From assembly GCA_004151065.3 (NCBI GenBank), contig NWUY0303990011.1, positions 1-64,000 on the forward strand: a stretch of DNA of 64,000 bases, read 5' to 3'. The notes below the pieces were generated by a model that saw only the letters and a list, made by a program, of their open reading frames with translations, was not told the DNA's origin and searched no databases. Below are positions 1 to 12,400 of the stretch, piece after piece; within the stretch, counting starts at the first letter, position 1, and each line of letters opens with the position of its first letter. Position numbers and translations under genes: made by a program. This stretch comes from Larix sibirica (Eukaryota > Streptophyta > Pinopsida > Pinales > Pinaceae).

Positions 1-2527
1 TATCCCATGTGCAATGTAACCCTTAATATAAAATGCCATTAATCCTAAGACCTCTCCATATACTCCTCTGCTTAGTCAATCTGTGAATCCTAGGCCATAT
101 AATAGGTAACTATCATCCTGCATACATAGTAATCTTACATTTATATATTATAAGTTTATTCTTTTATTACCACCCAACCGGGACTCATGTTTAAGTTTTA
201 TAATAAGTATCGGTATGTTAGGTTGCTTGGACTATTGGTTGTTCCCAGAGCTTTTGGCGGTACGATACGATGGAAGCACACACAGTATTGGGTTATATAG
301 CTATTGCTAGAACTATTTCTATGGAAGCACAGTGAGAAGTGGGATAGCTATCGCTATTTATATTTCTATTGTCAGTATTGAATGCTTGGCGCGGTTAATC
401 ATTCTCAGTTAATCAGTAAAGGTAGGCAGGTAAAGTTGCTTGGGCTTAACCTTGCTAGACTATTTGTTCTTAGACCAGATTTTTATTAGACCGGACCATT
501 GGTGGGACGATACGAGGTTCAGGTAAGACCGCTTATCACCCTTATAGTTATCGTTAACAGCTTTGACGGGACTTTTGATTTCGAAATAAGCATCAACCCG
601 ACTCTTTGTGGGTGATCTTCCACCAGACTATTTGTAGGTGAGGGAGTGAAGGTTTTGATTCCAGTGATTAGCTTTTGAAAATGTAGGAAACTATTTGCTT
701 TTCCGCTGAACTATTTCCTTGTTTTACGGGACTATTTTCTTATTCCCAAAGAAACTGGGTATGATGACACTAGGTACGAGTACTATATCCTTTTGGAATA
801 ACTGCTTCTATCGGTCCCTCCGTTCGGTCGGCACCATTTGATGGGCTCTCGTTCGATAAAAGTCAATATATTCCGTCACTTCGTCCGGTAACAATCTATC
901 GCTTCCAGCTTTCAGCCTCCAGCCATGAACTAATTATCTTTCTTCTATTTCTCTTTATTATCGTACAGGTTGCTAAGCCAAACAACTAGCTAGCGAGGAT
1001 CCATCCAAACAAAAAGCGTAAAGAGGTTGAAGTCCTAGTGCTTATACCAGAACTCCTAGGTTGGACAGAAGGGGACTACTTCTTTAGGGCACATGACTTT
1101 ATTTCATTTAAGCGAGCACCCATGTATAGTCGCTCAAGGTGTTTAGATCCTACCTAGCATTAAAAGAAGAGAATATGTTACTTGCTCTACCTAAAGGAGC
1201 CGGCACCAATCCAATATTGTAGGAGCTCTTTCTTATGGAGCGGGCACCTCTCGTACAGGATCAAGTAGTATCCCATCCTTAGTAGAGCGCTACTACTGTC
1301 CTTGGGCTGATTTCACCCGGACCTCGTTCTAGTTGTTGCGCCGGTAAGCCTTCATCCCGTGCTAGTTCGTGGGCTGAGAAGCTATCAACCGTGACTCGTG
1401 CTGGCTGGGTGGCTGCATCCTCGCTTGCGGGTTTTTAGGCTGAGCAAACTGTATGAGAAGAGTTGGGCTTATGCTCCTGCTTGACGAAAGTAAGTAGTTG
1501 GAAGGTATCACCCCGGGTTCTTTGCTCCCCGGTTGGTGCATTGGTCATTATCCCTTTATTTATTATACGTAATTACGCTTTAGCAAAGAAATCCGGCCTT
1601 TTCCTTAGCCCAAATATTGAAAGGGATACTTGGATTGATCGACTGTAATGGCATTTAATCTCTTTATAGGGGTCTTCCATTATCTGGCACTTCTAACATG
1701 TGTTTACTTTAATTCTGCAATCTTTATTCAGGGTAGGCCACTATAATCCTGCTTGTAAAATCTTCCTTGCAAACCACAAACCCCACCACACTCACTCTAT
1801 GTATTGCTATCTTAGCTGGCTCTAAAACCTTGGTTATATCTTTATCTTGCCCTTGATGTTTTTTTTTGTATATCTTTATATCTATGCTATTTACTATTAT
1901 GTTCTATCCAATATTTATTATGCTAGATAAGCTCCTAGTACTGGATCAACTACTAGTTAGTCATTCCTTTACCTGGCATCATAATCTTCATACCGAGAAC
2001 AGGCTCTTCATCTATAGGTTGGGTTCATGCCTTTGCTTACTAGTATAAAACTTATAAGACTGGGTAAAGGCAAGCCACTGCGTCAAGCGGATAAACAGCT
2101 GAAACAACAGCATCTAACCCCTTCTTTGTTGAACCCGGACAAGAGGGCATCTTGTGCTAATACAACCTTGAGTTCCTACTGGAGATAGGGATATGGTACC
2201 TGAACCGCAACAACCTAGCTTTTTCATAGTTTAGGGATAGGTATTGAACCAGTCCTAGCTGAGGAGCTAGCTTGTTTTCCAGTTTATAGTTACAGCATCC
2301 GAACCAGACCCATTCCTTAGGGTTTCATTTACATATTTCGATCCAAAGCCAGCACTTGTTGATTCATTAGTAAATAAAGTGTAAAAGCTACCTCTAGCGT
2401 ATCCCTTCCTATTCTAGATCGATATCGATATCTGGTTGTTGATGACCTTGACTCAGTTGACCTAGATATGGTACCATAATAAAAGACAGAACCTAGATAG
2501 TAGATCTCGCAGCAGAGACGGGAAAGG
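1..2527. other. Unassigned spacer
   Basis: No gene was recognised. Between about 219 and 745 there are loosely repeated phrases. A block containing TTGCTTGG, an ACTATTTG/ACTATTGG core and GGCGGTACGATACGA at 219-268 recurs in altered form at 431-520, and GACTATTT or AACTATTT follows four more times up to 745. The ORFs at 1463-1648 and 1866-2048 resemble no family I know and are probably chance. Confidence 0.5.
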
Positions 2528-2890
2528 CTAAGTCTGTAGTATAAGCAGCGGCAAAGGCACCCCTGTATTCGGTGGTTTTATAGCCACATAGCTATCAGCA
2601 TCTCTTGAACAAGTAGTAGCAGATCCATATCGAGATTCAGATGCACCAGTACCAAAGTAAGCATCCTAGTAGTAACCAGCAATGGGGAATACGGCAGGAG
2701 TTGGAGTTGACCCGTAACCTGACCTCTAAACACCAACATAATGAGCAAAGGCATGGGCAATGACGGAGGCACCGGTCGAGGAACCAGAGTCATAGTAACC
2801 TTGCTACGCGTACCTTTCAGTTCGAGATCGAGATCCTGCTGTTCCACCATTTGCAAGAAGATGATGATGAAGCAATAGGGACCAACTAGC
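2528..2890 (-). pseudogene. Ser/Gly/Ala/Thr/Tyr-rich broken reading frame (locus A)
   Basis: Read on the minus strand in one frame, about 120 codons give an unusually simple composition: Gly, Ser, Thr, Ala, Tyr and Arg dominate, with phrases such as GTAGSRSRTERYA, QGYYDSGSSTGAS, RSGYGSTPTPA and YFGTGASESRYGSATT. Three in-frame stops interrupt it, and all are TAG where a CAG (Gln) codon would be natural. No signal peptide, membrane segment or known domain is visible. The frame closes at a TAG at 2528-2530. Its flavour matches the frames at 4.5-4.9 kb (-), 17.4-17.8 kb (+) and 45.6-46.8 kb (-), which I treat as one family of decayed low-complexity sequences. The gene of origin is unknown. A chance result of base composition is possible but seems unlikely given the consistent residue set. 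Confidence 0.4.
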
Positions 2891-3485
2891 TTTATATATG
2901 GGTATATAATATGGATATATGGTTCCACTGATAGCCAACTCGTTTAAGAAGCAGCGTATCGAGGTCGCAGAGAAAGATAGATAGGGGGTTACAGATTTAT
3001 AGCTAAAAGCAGATTACCTAGTTCCAAGAGCAGGGGAATTAGTCCCTATAGCCGCAGTTCGAGATCTTTATATAGATGAAGAAGTATATAGTCGGTGCTC
3101 CTCTTGGTTAACTAAGGTAGCCATAGAGAAGGGAGCATACTAGCTCTTATATCACCGATTAACATCTTCCCAAAGTAAGTTGACCTATCTTAGGGGCAGG
3201 CTATCACTTAATCAATTGCCCACTCAAGACAACTAGATAGGTGAATGGATAGTGCTTCCTTCTACCGTAATTCATCAAAATAGAAGTGAGTGGAGAGGAA
3301 GATGCCTCGTTGAACCAAAATTATGTACCTCAAGTGGGTAGAATTATCTAATAATTGCTATGATGTATTCTCAACGGGCCCCACACCGGATGCTGCAATA
3401 ACAATCAACCGTCGCTAGCAACGCATATGCCGAAATAAGAACTGAACTTTGACCTTATCTCCTACCAAAAGCACATCAATTGATG

Positions 3486-3989
3486 GATTACTCACGGAAC
3501 TTATAGCAACAAGGAATGGCAAGAGGGGGATAGGCCAAAATGAATGACCTTAAGAGCAACCGAAAGGGGCGATTAGTTTGCAGACAAGCACATACGCGGG
3601 ATTCACTTGGAACTCAACCCAAGGGGCCATTAAGTGCAGGACATACAAATAAAAACTCTCAGTTGATCACATGAATGAGCAACAAATAACAATGGACTCA
3701 TGGCTCGTAATAGTAATAATATGCTGGCCTGACCAACTTAACTTAATGCCTAGCCTCAGATTCCCAACCTTAGGGATGAACCTAACTGCATTGGGGATAA
3801 TAAAATACATGAATGGAGCAGCTCAATAAGTCATCTCATTACCTAAAGTCGTATTCCCAAGCTCTGATAATATTCTTGGGGCAGGAGGAAGAGAAACAGT
3901 ATTACTCACTGATTGGGGCTTTTTTTGGTCAGGCAAGAGTTCGAATGCAGGAGGAAATGGAAAATCGGGATAAGTGAAGCTCTAGTTCC
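3486..3989 (+). pseudogene. Unidentified decayed reading frame
   Basis: One plus-strand frame runs for about 165 codons with few stops. It has an uninterrupted stretch of roughly 69 codons (phrases MNEQQITMDSWLVIVIICW and LRFPTLGMNLTALGIIKYMN) and, after one TAA, another of about 51 codons (VISLPKVVFPSSDN, ETVLLTDWGFFWSG). The residue mix resembles a globular protein more than random translation. I do not recognise the family. A gag-like or capsid-like origin is only a guess, and a chance frame cannot be excluded. Confidence 0.22.
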
Positions 3990-4487
3990 ATCATAATATT
4001 TGTGAATTAAAGGACACCAGACAAGCTAAAGGCAGTCCCAATTTATACTGTACAGAGGATTTACAATAATTGCTCACAGCGACACCCAGAGCTCAACATA
4101 TAGCTCACAGAACTCACAACAGATCAACACACAGCTGCAATCTAAAGAGATATGAGGATGAGAAGTGGAAAGACATTAATCAATTAATATTTTATATATT
4201 ACCTCATTGTGAAGCTCGATCGAGTGGAACACAAGGGCATTAAAAAACCGGAATGTTATCTCCAAATATAAGAGTGATAAATTACCTTTAGTACCAATTT
4301 ATACGCTTTCCTTCCCTTTTTATGTACCGATCAATACAGAATGTACCAATTAGTCACTTCCTACCTAAAAGTTGCTTTCAAAATTCATGATCGATACCTT
4401 TAGTCAGTACCAATCAGTAACTTCCTCACCTAGTTGTTCTTTCCCTAAAGTAAAAGCTATAACAAATATTTTGATAAATATAGATAG

Positions 4488-4930
4488 ATCCCATCCTCCA
4501 GTCGAAGAAGCAGCAGTACCAGATTCATAAGCACGAGTAGCTTCGGTAGCATAAGTATATCCATACCCTCTAGTAACAGATCGAGATAAAGACCCGGAAG
4601 TAGAAGCAGTATATTATGCAATAGGTTAAGCTGTTGATCTAATGGTTAATTCGGGTGATTAAGCAGTCGGTTCAGTCTATACATATACAGATAATTTCCA
4701 GATCTATACCCACCAACCTTAGCCTACTACAGCCTACTGCCTTGGGAAGTCGGTTTGTTTATTAAAAAGATGCACCACTAGTACTAGCAGCATGGACAGG
4801 AGTATATCTAAGAGCAAACCTAGCAGCAGTATACCCAGGAGAATTAGTTCCTCGGAAATCCACCTAATGGATGGGGAACTACCACATGGATGGAAAACCG
4901 CTGCATGGGTAACCAGTAGAGCCATAGCCC
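4488..4930 (-). pseudogene. Ser/Gly/Ala/Thr/Tyr-rich broken reading frame (locus B)
   Basis: The minus strand again reads as a low-complexity protein, in at least two frames separated by shifts. Near 4720-4930 it gives GYGSTGYP, GTNSPGYTAARFALRYTP and VHAASTSGASF. Near 4488-4640 it gives YYTASTSGSLSRSVTRGYG, YTYATEATRAYES and GTAASSTGG. The order of motifs (SRS-x-T-R, then Y-rich, then ES/DSG, then SSTG) resembles locus A at 2528-2890, which suggests two diverged copies about 2 kb apart on the same strand. No known domain is visible. Whether this was ever a gene in this genome or arrived with transferred DNA is not shown by the sequence. Confidence 0.35.
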
Positions 4931-5543
4931 GCTCCTAGATGTGATGTTCAGCCATTACCCTAAGCCAAGCCAGCCATTGACCTAGCAGCATCCGCGAATA
5001 AATATATAAAATCTTAACTTAGACCTTCCTGTCCCAAGTTCTCCACCACTACTACAACGTTTTAACTAAATCTGAAATGATTACGGTCATTTGGGAAGCA
5101 GGATGTCCTTTGAGCACGGATTGGATGTACACCTAAGTGGCTATCGCTATTGTTTAAGTGGGGTTTACTGCCGCTTTTTCCTACGCAGGTGGATTCGCCT
5201 TTGCTTTGGTGGGCTAATTGGTCTTGGTGATCCATTCGGTTTCATTGGCCTTGGGTTTGTCTTTTTCCGTGGCAACGCCTGCGGTTGGGGTGTGGGATTG
5301 GTTTCTTAGCCTTTATTCCCCTTGTTGTTGCATTGTTCAGTCCCATTGCTTTGGCAGAGTGAGGTGCATCTTGGACTTTATCCATATAACAAGTGACTCC
5401 AGTGAAATGTAATAGTGACAGAAGTAATGTAGGGAAACCTAAAACTTTTCCATCAATAATCTTAATTAGCAGAATCGCATGGCTGGGTTATTCGGTGGAT
5501 CTACGTAAGTGAATGATAGCGCAATTGACAGATGGATTAGTCA

Positions 5544-6011
5544 CTATACAAGCATTCGATCATGCCCTTGCACGGGAACAGCCATACGCATGAAGGTCTT
5601 GCTCGCGCTAAACGTGGCTCGCGATCTCTTCACTTGCATGATAATCTCTTTCTCGGCCAGGGTGTAGAACCAACGGTAAGGTTGGGAGTTCCCGTGGAAC
5701 GGAAGTGATCCCATGATGGTTACAAAAGGATGGTGCATGTGATCGAAACCTACCGTGATACATTTTCACCCGCATCCTTCCCAGTGCTCCCCTATACTTT
5801 GTGTACCAGGAATGGTGTTACCAAAATGATAAGTACAATAAGAGCGCAGGATACAGGAACGTACAGGATTTACAAGGTTTGATTCCGGGAAGGGTGCATA
5901 GCAGGGGGTCGGGCGAAACGAGAACCAACGGATGGGAGTGGATACCCACTCTTGCGGATACATAAGCCGCAGGAATGGAGTTCCTTCCTTTATATCTCCC
6001 ATGTCTTGCAT
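5544..6011 (-). pseudogene. Unidentified 155-codon frame with one internal stop
   Basis: An 81-codon ORF (starting MQDMGDIKEG) and a 64-codon ORF (starting MHHPFVTIMG) lie in the same minus-strand frame, separated by one TGA at 5766-5768 and nine sense codons. Joined conceptually they form a continuous frame of about 155 codons with ordinary globular composition: aromatic clusters such as PIRWFSFRPTPCY and PYRWFYTLAEKE, and a basic segment QVKRSRATFSASKTF. No domain is recognised, no Shine-Dalgarno-like or promoter element is claimed, and the neighbouring DNA gives no context. It may be a decayed orphan mitochondrial ORF or transferred DNA. Confidence 0.3.
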
Positions 6012-6201
6012 GAATAAAGAAGATTTACAAAAAGTTATTTGGAATCATGATAGGGACTGAGTGACTGATTGAGCGCTCTGATCTTTCCTGTGTAGGTGGA
6101 CAGGCGTAGCTCTAAAAACCCATCACTTATGATAGGAAGGCCAAAGGAAAGTGACAACCATGAAACAACGTATATAGGTAAGCGTGAGAGACAAAAGCTA
6201 G

Positions 6202-7162
6202 GTGATACAACCCATGGCGGAACAGGATTTTGCTATTGGTCGAAGAAGGAACTATGATAGAAAAACCGTAGTGATCGAATCACCAAAATGGATCACCAAA
6301 AATGATGATTCCAACCGCTCATTTCATGCTCAACTCATAGGGATAAAACCTAATTTTTTCTATAGACGATGCATTCTTCGCGCTGAGATTGTGAAATTTT
6401 TCACTTGAGCCTCTAAATTAATAGGGAAATGTGTCAATCGCCTAAATAGACGAGATTTCTTTTTGCATTTGAGCTACTTCGATGCAATGCACCCCCTTCA
6501 CGTAAGCTATAATTTGACCGGTTGTATAGTGTATGTATAAATTTGCTTTATAGGCTAATTAAAAAAAATTATTTTTATTGCCACAACCAAAGCTTTATAC
6601 TGGCATTATTTAACTACTAGAGGTCAAGTATACACATGGTGGGTGCCTCCTTTCGGTCGTGGGTTTTAGAGCTTGGAAGCTCGATTGGACGGTTAAGTGA
6701 ACATCCACCTCGCCTTACCAAGGCTAAAATCGTAACAGATGGAAGTTGCATCACCTTACGCCCTAATTGGCCTCCTCATAGAGGGGAGAGCTGGTGCGAG
6801 CTCTATTTGCACTCCTTCACATCATTAAAACACACTAGGAAAAAAAATATGTACATAGAGGAACCAAAAAAGACAGGGTGGCTAATGATGAATAAACAAC
6901 TTAGGATTGCTTTAGAACCAAGGAAATTATGGAAGATACAGTTCCACAAGAACCAAGACATATTCTTAGGAACTTATGTAGCTCATCAATCTACAAAAAC
7001 CTTATCTCTGGTTATATAAACTCACTTCGAACACCAAGGAAGGAACCCACTTTGAAACTAAAGGATTATCTCACTTTCTTAGATTCGAGGTTTCAATTCT
7101 GCTTACGACCCTACCCGAGCTATTCATTATTTGCCCTTTCATGGGGAGGTTTCCCATTTTAA
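6202..7162 (+). other. Cluster of unidentified open frames
   Basis: Three plus-strand frames lie here: 68 codons at 6202-6408 (MIQPMAEQDFAIGRRRNYD start, basic), 127 codons at 6636-7019, and an overlapping 77 codons at 6929-7162. The 127-codon frame has a Lys/Trp-rich second half (KKTGWLMMNKQL, PRKLWKIQFHKNQ). None matches a family I know. No tRNA, rRNA or intron landmarks flank them. They could be chance ORFs, which are common in plant mitochondrial spacer DNA. Confidence 0.2.
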
Positions 7163-7401
7163 GATATTATGAACTAGGCTTCATCCCGATGAGGCGGGTT
7201 CCTTCAACTCCTTGTAAGGAATCCTAGTTGTGGTGTAAGGAGTAAACCCCATAGTTTTTTGTAAGGAACCCTTCCATGTTGTGGTCATGAACCCATGTGT
7301 GAATCTATATCTATACGAGCGCAGAGATCTAGTCGTTTAACTTGTCATTCAATCACTATGTTGTTGTTCTCCGTGACCTAGACTCCTGTGGTGTGAGCTA
7401 A

Positions 7402-7769
7402 CTAAGCGAACCCCATATATAGCTTTGGTTTGGCCAAGGCAAGCTGTTGAGTTGGAACAGATTGACAAAAATCCTCATTCAAGAGTTTTTCTAAATAAGA
7501 TTGCCTTTTTATGAGGTCCGAGGACATTACTTGGGTCAATAAACTGCTGGATTTTATGCAATATGAACTATACCCTTTCGTATAGGTTTTCCTTTGCTTT
7601 GAGATTGAGGCGAGAGATAAAGGCAAGTTGCTGGTCTAATTGTGAGAGGAGCCAGAGGATAGAGTTGGACTACTACGTAAGAAAGCTGCTTCATTACCAC
7701 CCAGGTGTTCTGCTCTCCGGGATTCCCATCGTTCCTCATCCTCCTCTTCCTCCCGCCTAATGGGGGCAA
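7402..7769 (-). other. Unidentified overlapping minus-strand frames
   Basis: Minus-strand frames of 74 and 71 codons overlap here. A third frame across about 7500-7650 reads as a helical, Leu/Gln/Lys-rich segment with phrases LLSQLDQQLAFISRLNLKAK and LHKIQQFIDPSNVLGPHKK around one TAG. This resembles the helical linker parts of retroelement gag proteins, but no diagnostic motif (zinc knuckle, protease DSG/DTG) is present, so I do not assign it. Confidence 0.2.
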
Positions 7770-7846
7770 GCGTTAGCGATCAACAACAAGCAGCAACAAG
7801 GAGGCAAGCGTAAGAACCCGGCAAGCATATACCTTTTCTCAATGGG

Positions 7847-9100
7847 TGCACCTCACCCTGCTACATCATCCGTCCGTTGGTCCGCCTCACCTCACGTGGG
7901 CTGTTCGTCCGCCAGAATGCCCACTTTGGAGGGAGGAAACCAGAGCTCATCAAACGAAGACTCCTAATCAGTGTGACCCACCTCACACTACTAGAGACAA
8001 GCCATATAGAGCCTATAGTTCAAGCCCTAAAGACTGCTGCTCCATGGCAATAACCTATAGAAAACTTTATTGGCAAAGTCAAAAACATAGATATGGGCTG
8101 TCCTGTCTAATACAGGTGCTTATGGTTCAGCTCAGTAGAAACTGTGTTCCGTTATCAGGTTCAGTGCCTTTCCCGATAGGTTACTTCTTGCTAGGTAGTA
8201 TCATAGGAATTTGAATTAAGAAAGGGGACTAAAGCAAGTCATTAATAAACCATATTACTCAAAAGGACAAGTTAAATGCATATATGAAAGTATCCTATGT
8301 TAAAACGTATAGATGCAACACGTAGTATGAAAATTGTTATTATGTTTTTTGCATTAATTATTTTGCTGATTCCTCCTCCCATTGGCACTGTAGGATTAGC
8401 CTTCTCCTATTGAATTAGTCGAACCTGGAATATATAGCAGATTCTAGTTTCCCATAGGCATTGACTAGCAGCGAAGTAGTAGTACCGGTTTATAAGTCAA
8501 ACACCTGGCAATCATAGGAATTAGTTCTGTACCCTCTTAGTTCCCATGTCAATGAGCAGACACTATCTTATTCTATCTAACTTACACAAACTTGTTGTCC
8601 TTTGCCCTTTGTCCTTTGTCTTTTGTCTTTGGTAAGTTCAATCCACCCTCCTTCCTGGTGGGCAGGGGGAATCGCAAACAGGTAACGCAAAATATCCTCT
8701 TGGGCATGGTTCGAGAACTGTTTTAACACTGGGGGCTGGCTTTCTTTGTCGTATATTGGTATCCTTTTTGAAAAGGTTGGGTGTCTACGACTGGCATGAC
8801 TACTTCATTTTATCTCTAGAGCTAGTATCGGGGAATTATCCTATTTGGTATTATACGGATTAGAGCCAGTGTATAAAAGCCTAGCGGATTAGAGCCCAGC
8901 CCCCCCGGTAGCGGAGCACATTGAATTCAACCCCAGCGGATTGTATCGGGTAGCCTATCGGATTGTATCAGTTGGATCACTGGGAGTAATAAACCACCCC
9001 CATTGGCTTATTAAGAAAGGGCTGTGTATCCATCCAACATCCCTTCTTTTCTTTCCTTCCTGGCATCCATCAAAGATCGGGGGTCCAGTTGTAGTTCCTA
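7847..9100. other. Unassigned spacer
   Basis: Nothing recognisable as a gene. There is a TTTGTC/CTTTGTC simple-sequence patch near 8597-8634. At about 8868-8975 short phrases CGGATTAGAGCC and CGGATTGTATC occur twice each, a small degenerate tandem patch akin to the GCTAATCC repeats at 51.5 and 54.8 kb. Confidence 0.45.
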
Positions 9101-9484
9101 ATTGAAAGAAGAGGTAGTTCCGACGATCCCACCACCTCCTTCTGTTGTCCCACCTGCCCCAAAAAGAATCTATCCAGCAAGCTCGAACAAGCCAGATTGG
9201 ACCAGCTTCGAATGATTTATTTCTCCCAGCCCTCGCCCGGTTAATCGACCAGCTTATTCGGGTTCTTTCGTCAAGCCTAACGTTTAGCCCCTAAAGTTTT
9301 CGCCTAACGGTTTTTATCAGCCTCGATTTCGTCAAGCTTCGGTACCAGCAAGCGATAAAAAGCAGGCCCTTGATTCATCGACCAGCGAGCAAGCGGCAAT
9401 TGCAGAAAGACTAGCGATTCCAGCCGGACATCTTGCCTATCCATGTGAAAGTGAAATGCAATTATTCTTCAATAAAAAGAACTT
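9101..9484 (+). pseudogene. Proline-rich decayed reading frame, gag-linker-like
   Basis: One plus-strand frame runs about 128 codons with only two stops (a TGA and a TAG). It begins with a Pro/Val run (VVPTIPPPPSVVPPAPKR), continues through Ser/Pro/Arg-rich sequence (SPSPRPVNRPAYSGSFVKP, GFYQPRFRQASVPASDKK) and ends with a more helical part (STSEQAAIAERLAIPAG). Such Pro-rich disordered linkers are common between the gag domain and zinc knuckle of plant Ty3/gypsy elements, but no zinc knuckle or protease follows. The assignment to a retroelement is inference only, and a decayed nuclear-derived coding fragment is equally possible. Confidence 0.25.
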
Positions 9485-12400
9485 TCAACAGGGTAACCAT
9501 ATTATTTCTCTTAACCTTAGCTCCCTCATTCCTTAGCTCATAGGTTCTACTCTCTTAGCAAACTTGAAGGGGGTATAACTCTTTACCGCTCTTATACCTC
9601 TATAAGCGTTGAAGAAGCCTTTACAAAGGGTCCAAGCCTTGCCAAAGGGTGTAAACTTCACTTTCTTATATTTTACCTAAGGGTGGGAGCAAGGTGTGTT
9701 ATCCAATCTATGAAGGTGTGTGAAAGTTATCCCAGAAGTTGGGGGGCATTGCGGAATCGGATAAGGAGATGCGGGGATGTGACAAATTTCTATTTTGAGT
9801 AGGGGTGCAGCTATGGAATTCAAATTCACTCTCCAATTTACCATATTGATTGATGGACCAGGTTAACATTCTCTCTCTATCATCCCCCAACGCCCACTTT
9901 CATTAGTCAATTTCCCTCATGTTTATAGCTGATCCAAGAGATAAATTACGTGCTACATCTCGATTGTTTAATGCTTTGCACCACCTAATGATCTTGATTG
10001 ATTAAAATACTAATGTAACCTAATGAGCCTAGCATGTGAATGAATATAAATTATGAGCCTAATAAATGGTTGATGTAGAAGCTACATAAGCAATAAAGTG
10101 GGAGCAACATCCGTGCGGTGGGACCATGTAAAATATATATATAATGAAAAACGAAACCGAGATACTAGGTGGTGTTTCCGCAGTGGTTTTTCCGATTGTG
10201 TAGGCCGATGTGGCTTTTTTAGTAGGCCGCCCCTTCTAGCAGCCGACCCAAGCAGTCTAAAGAAAGTCCGTACCCCTCGTTTGTTGGGGCGTACCCCATA
10301 AAGAAGGTTAGGTGTAGCTGGTTTCACCTAGTTCAATTGGTAGGTACCAAATATGAGGAACGTCTCAAATGGAGGTAAGGTCCTAGGAGTGAGGTATGGT
10401 ATAGTAATTTTTTGAGGTTCCGACCATGGCTTCCAGCATTCCGTGTTAAGGTGAACCAAAGCTAAGAAGTACATAGTTTTCCATTCTATTTATATGATGG
10501 TTTATCCTGCAAATGTGGTTGAAGAATAATATGGTTGTTGCTCCCGCTGTTAAAAGAGAAGAAATATCCATATGTGCCTAGTTTATTTCCTGCAGCAACT
10601 GTTTTATAAAAGAAATTAATATCTGTTCCAAGTTCCTTTAATATTATCTAATAAATATTGCCAATAGCTTTTCGGCGATGTAGTACTTAAGATCTTCAAT
10701 TTCACTTTACTAATGGAGATCATGTCAAAAAAAAATCCATTACTCATCAATCACTAGCTAAATCACTAGGCATCGTACCAGAATGAATTCATCATTAAAT
10801 CACTCATCATTGACTCATCGTTACACTCATAAATCTGCGAGGATGCCTCGTATATAAGTATCATATTCAAATCTTTCTATGAATTAGAGAGGAACACATG
10901 GTGATTACACACAATATTTTCTCCATCATAAACTTGCATGCATCGTCATGAAATCGCGAGACTGCTTCGTATATTATATTGTTTACAATTCTCTCAGGGA
11001 ATGTACAGCAATCAATCTCGACTACGAAGGACCCGAAGGCAACCTCAGCTAGACTGGGAACCATATGGAAAGCGACTAACCGACTTATAGGGGTAGACGT
11101 AGTAGTGGTTTGGCTTCATCACTTCCATTTATTATTAGCTCTTACTTGAAATTGATTCATAGAAAGCTTTACTTCGAAGTTGACTGAATATATTTTATTT
11201 CTTGGAGAAAAGAAGGATACCCCCTTTGGACCTAGATCCCTTTGGTGCCCGAAGAAGCATTTGAACTAGTGGGATATATTTATTGGTCTGAGTGAGGCCA
11301 GGTAACGAAGCACACACTTGCCCGGCTTTATTCTCATAGTCAGTATCTCATGACTTCCTTATTCCCCTTCATCACACTTGCCCGTCTTTATTGCTCTTAC
11401 TTTCCCACCGACCCTACCCTCTTCTCCTCCTTGCCCAGCTTTATTCTAATAGAAGGATCCAGCCGATCCAGCCCCTTACATTTATAAAGATGCACTAATA
11501 TACTATATTTCTTATCCTCGCTACTAGTTGGCTGGGGGAGATCCCCCCGACCCCCCTCCTTATTACTAGTTCAAATAGGAGCGTATCCATATAAAATAGG
11601 AGCGTAGGTATAGATAATACCCAACCAACCAAGGATAGGTTGCGTGCGTACCCATAAGTCAAGATATACTCTGGGTTCCTCAACCAATCAAGTGTATCGC
11701 CCCCCCCAATTGATCAGCCAGCCATCGTGAGTGCAAATGAATATAGTACCCAAGATTCACCTCCTTCCTAAGACCAATAGTAAGTATCTATCCTCTCAGC
11801 CAGCCATAGTAAGTATCTAAATTACCCTTCCAAACCACACGGGATAAGCCTTTCGCTAGTTGACGCTCAGTTGGCAGTGTGAGCTAGGAGGTTGAGTGAA
11901 TATTAGGCAAACCGTACGCCTCAGGGGAGCGGCGCCAAGGAGGCACACCAGGCCAGGAGGGAAACACCAACGATCGGGGCCTGCCTGGAGATGGCACGGT
12001 GAGGCTAGGTCGAGTAGCCGTGTGTAAGGCGATACACAAAGGAAATTCATTTCTGTAACCTTAGGGAGAAGAACCTTGAGTAGCGGCGACCACTAGACCA
12101 GTCTTCTCCAGTACGTCTAGCTGGTTTGGTTACAGCAGTCCATTTTCCGGAGCTACTTCAGATTTTTACTTACTTCTTTCAGGTCCAATGGCGTAAGGAT
12201 TGAAACGTGTTTAACCAATAACACAGATCGAATCATAGAAAGATAAGCTTGTGATTCCATTATGACTATGTTACCTCATAAGCTTGCATAATAAACTAGT
12301 ATCCTTCCTGAAGGCATTCTTGTAACCCGGGGGGACGTTTCTCCGACTCCTGTCCATCCCCTCCTCTTGCCCCTCCTAGTCTCGCGATTGTAGCCTGTTC

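Noticed and set aside
1228-1410. CCTCTCGTAC phrase resembling the reverse complement of the large-subunit rRNA sarcin-ricin region
   Set aside because: Only about 12 bases agree and the flanks that should follow in rRNA are absent.
12078-12095. GAGTAGCGGCGACC resembling a large-subunit rRNA phrase
   Set aside because: A 13-14-base match with no supporting flanks; could be chance.
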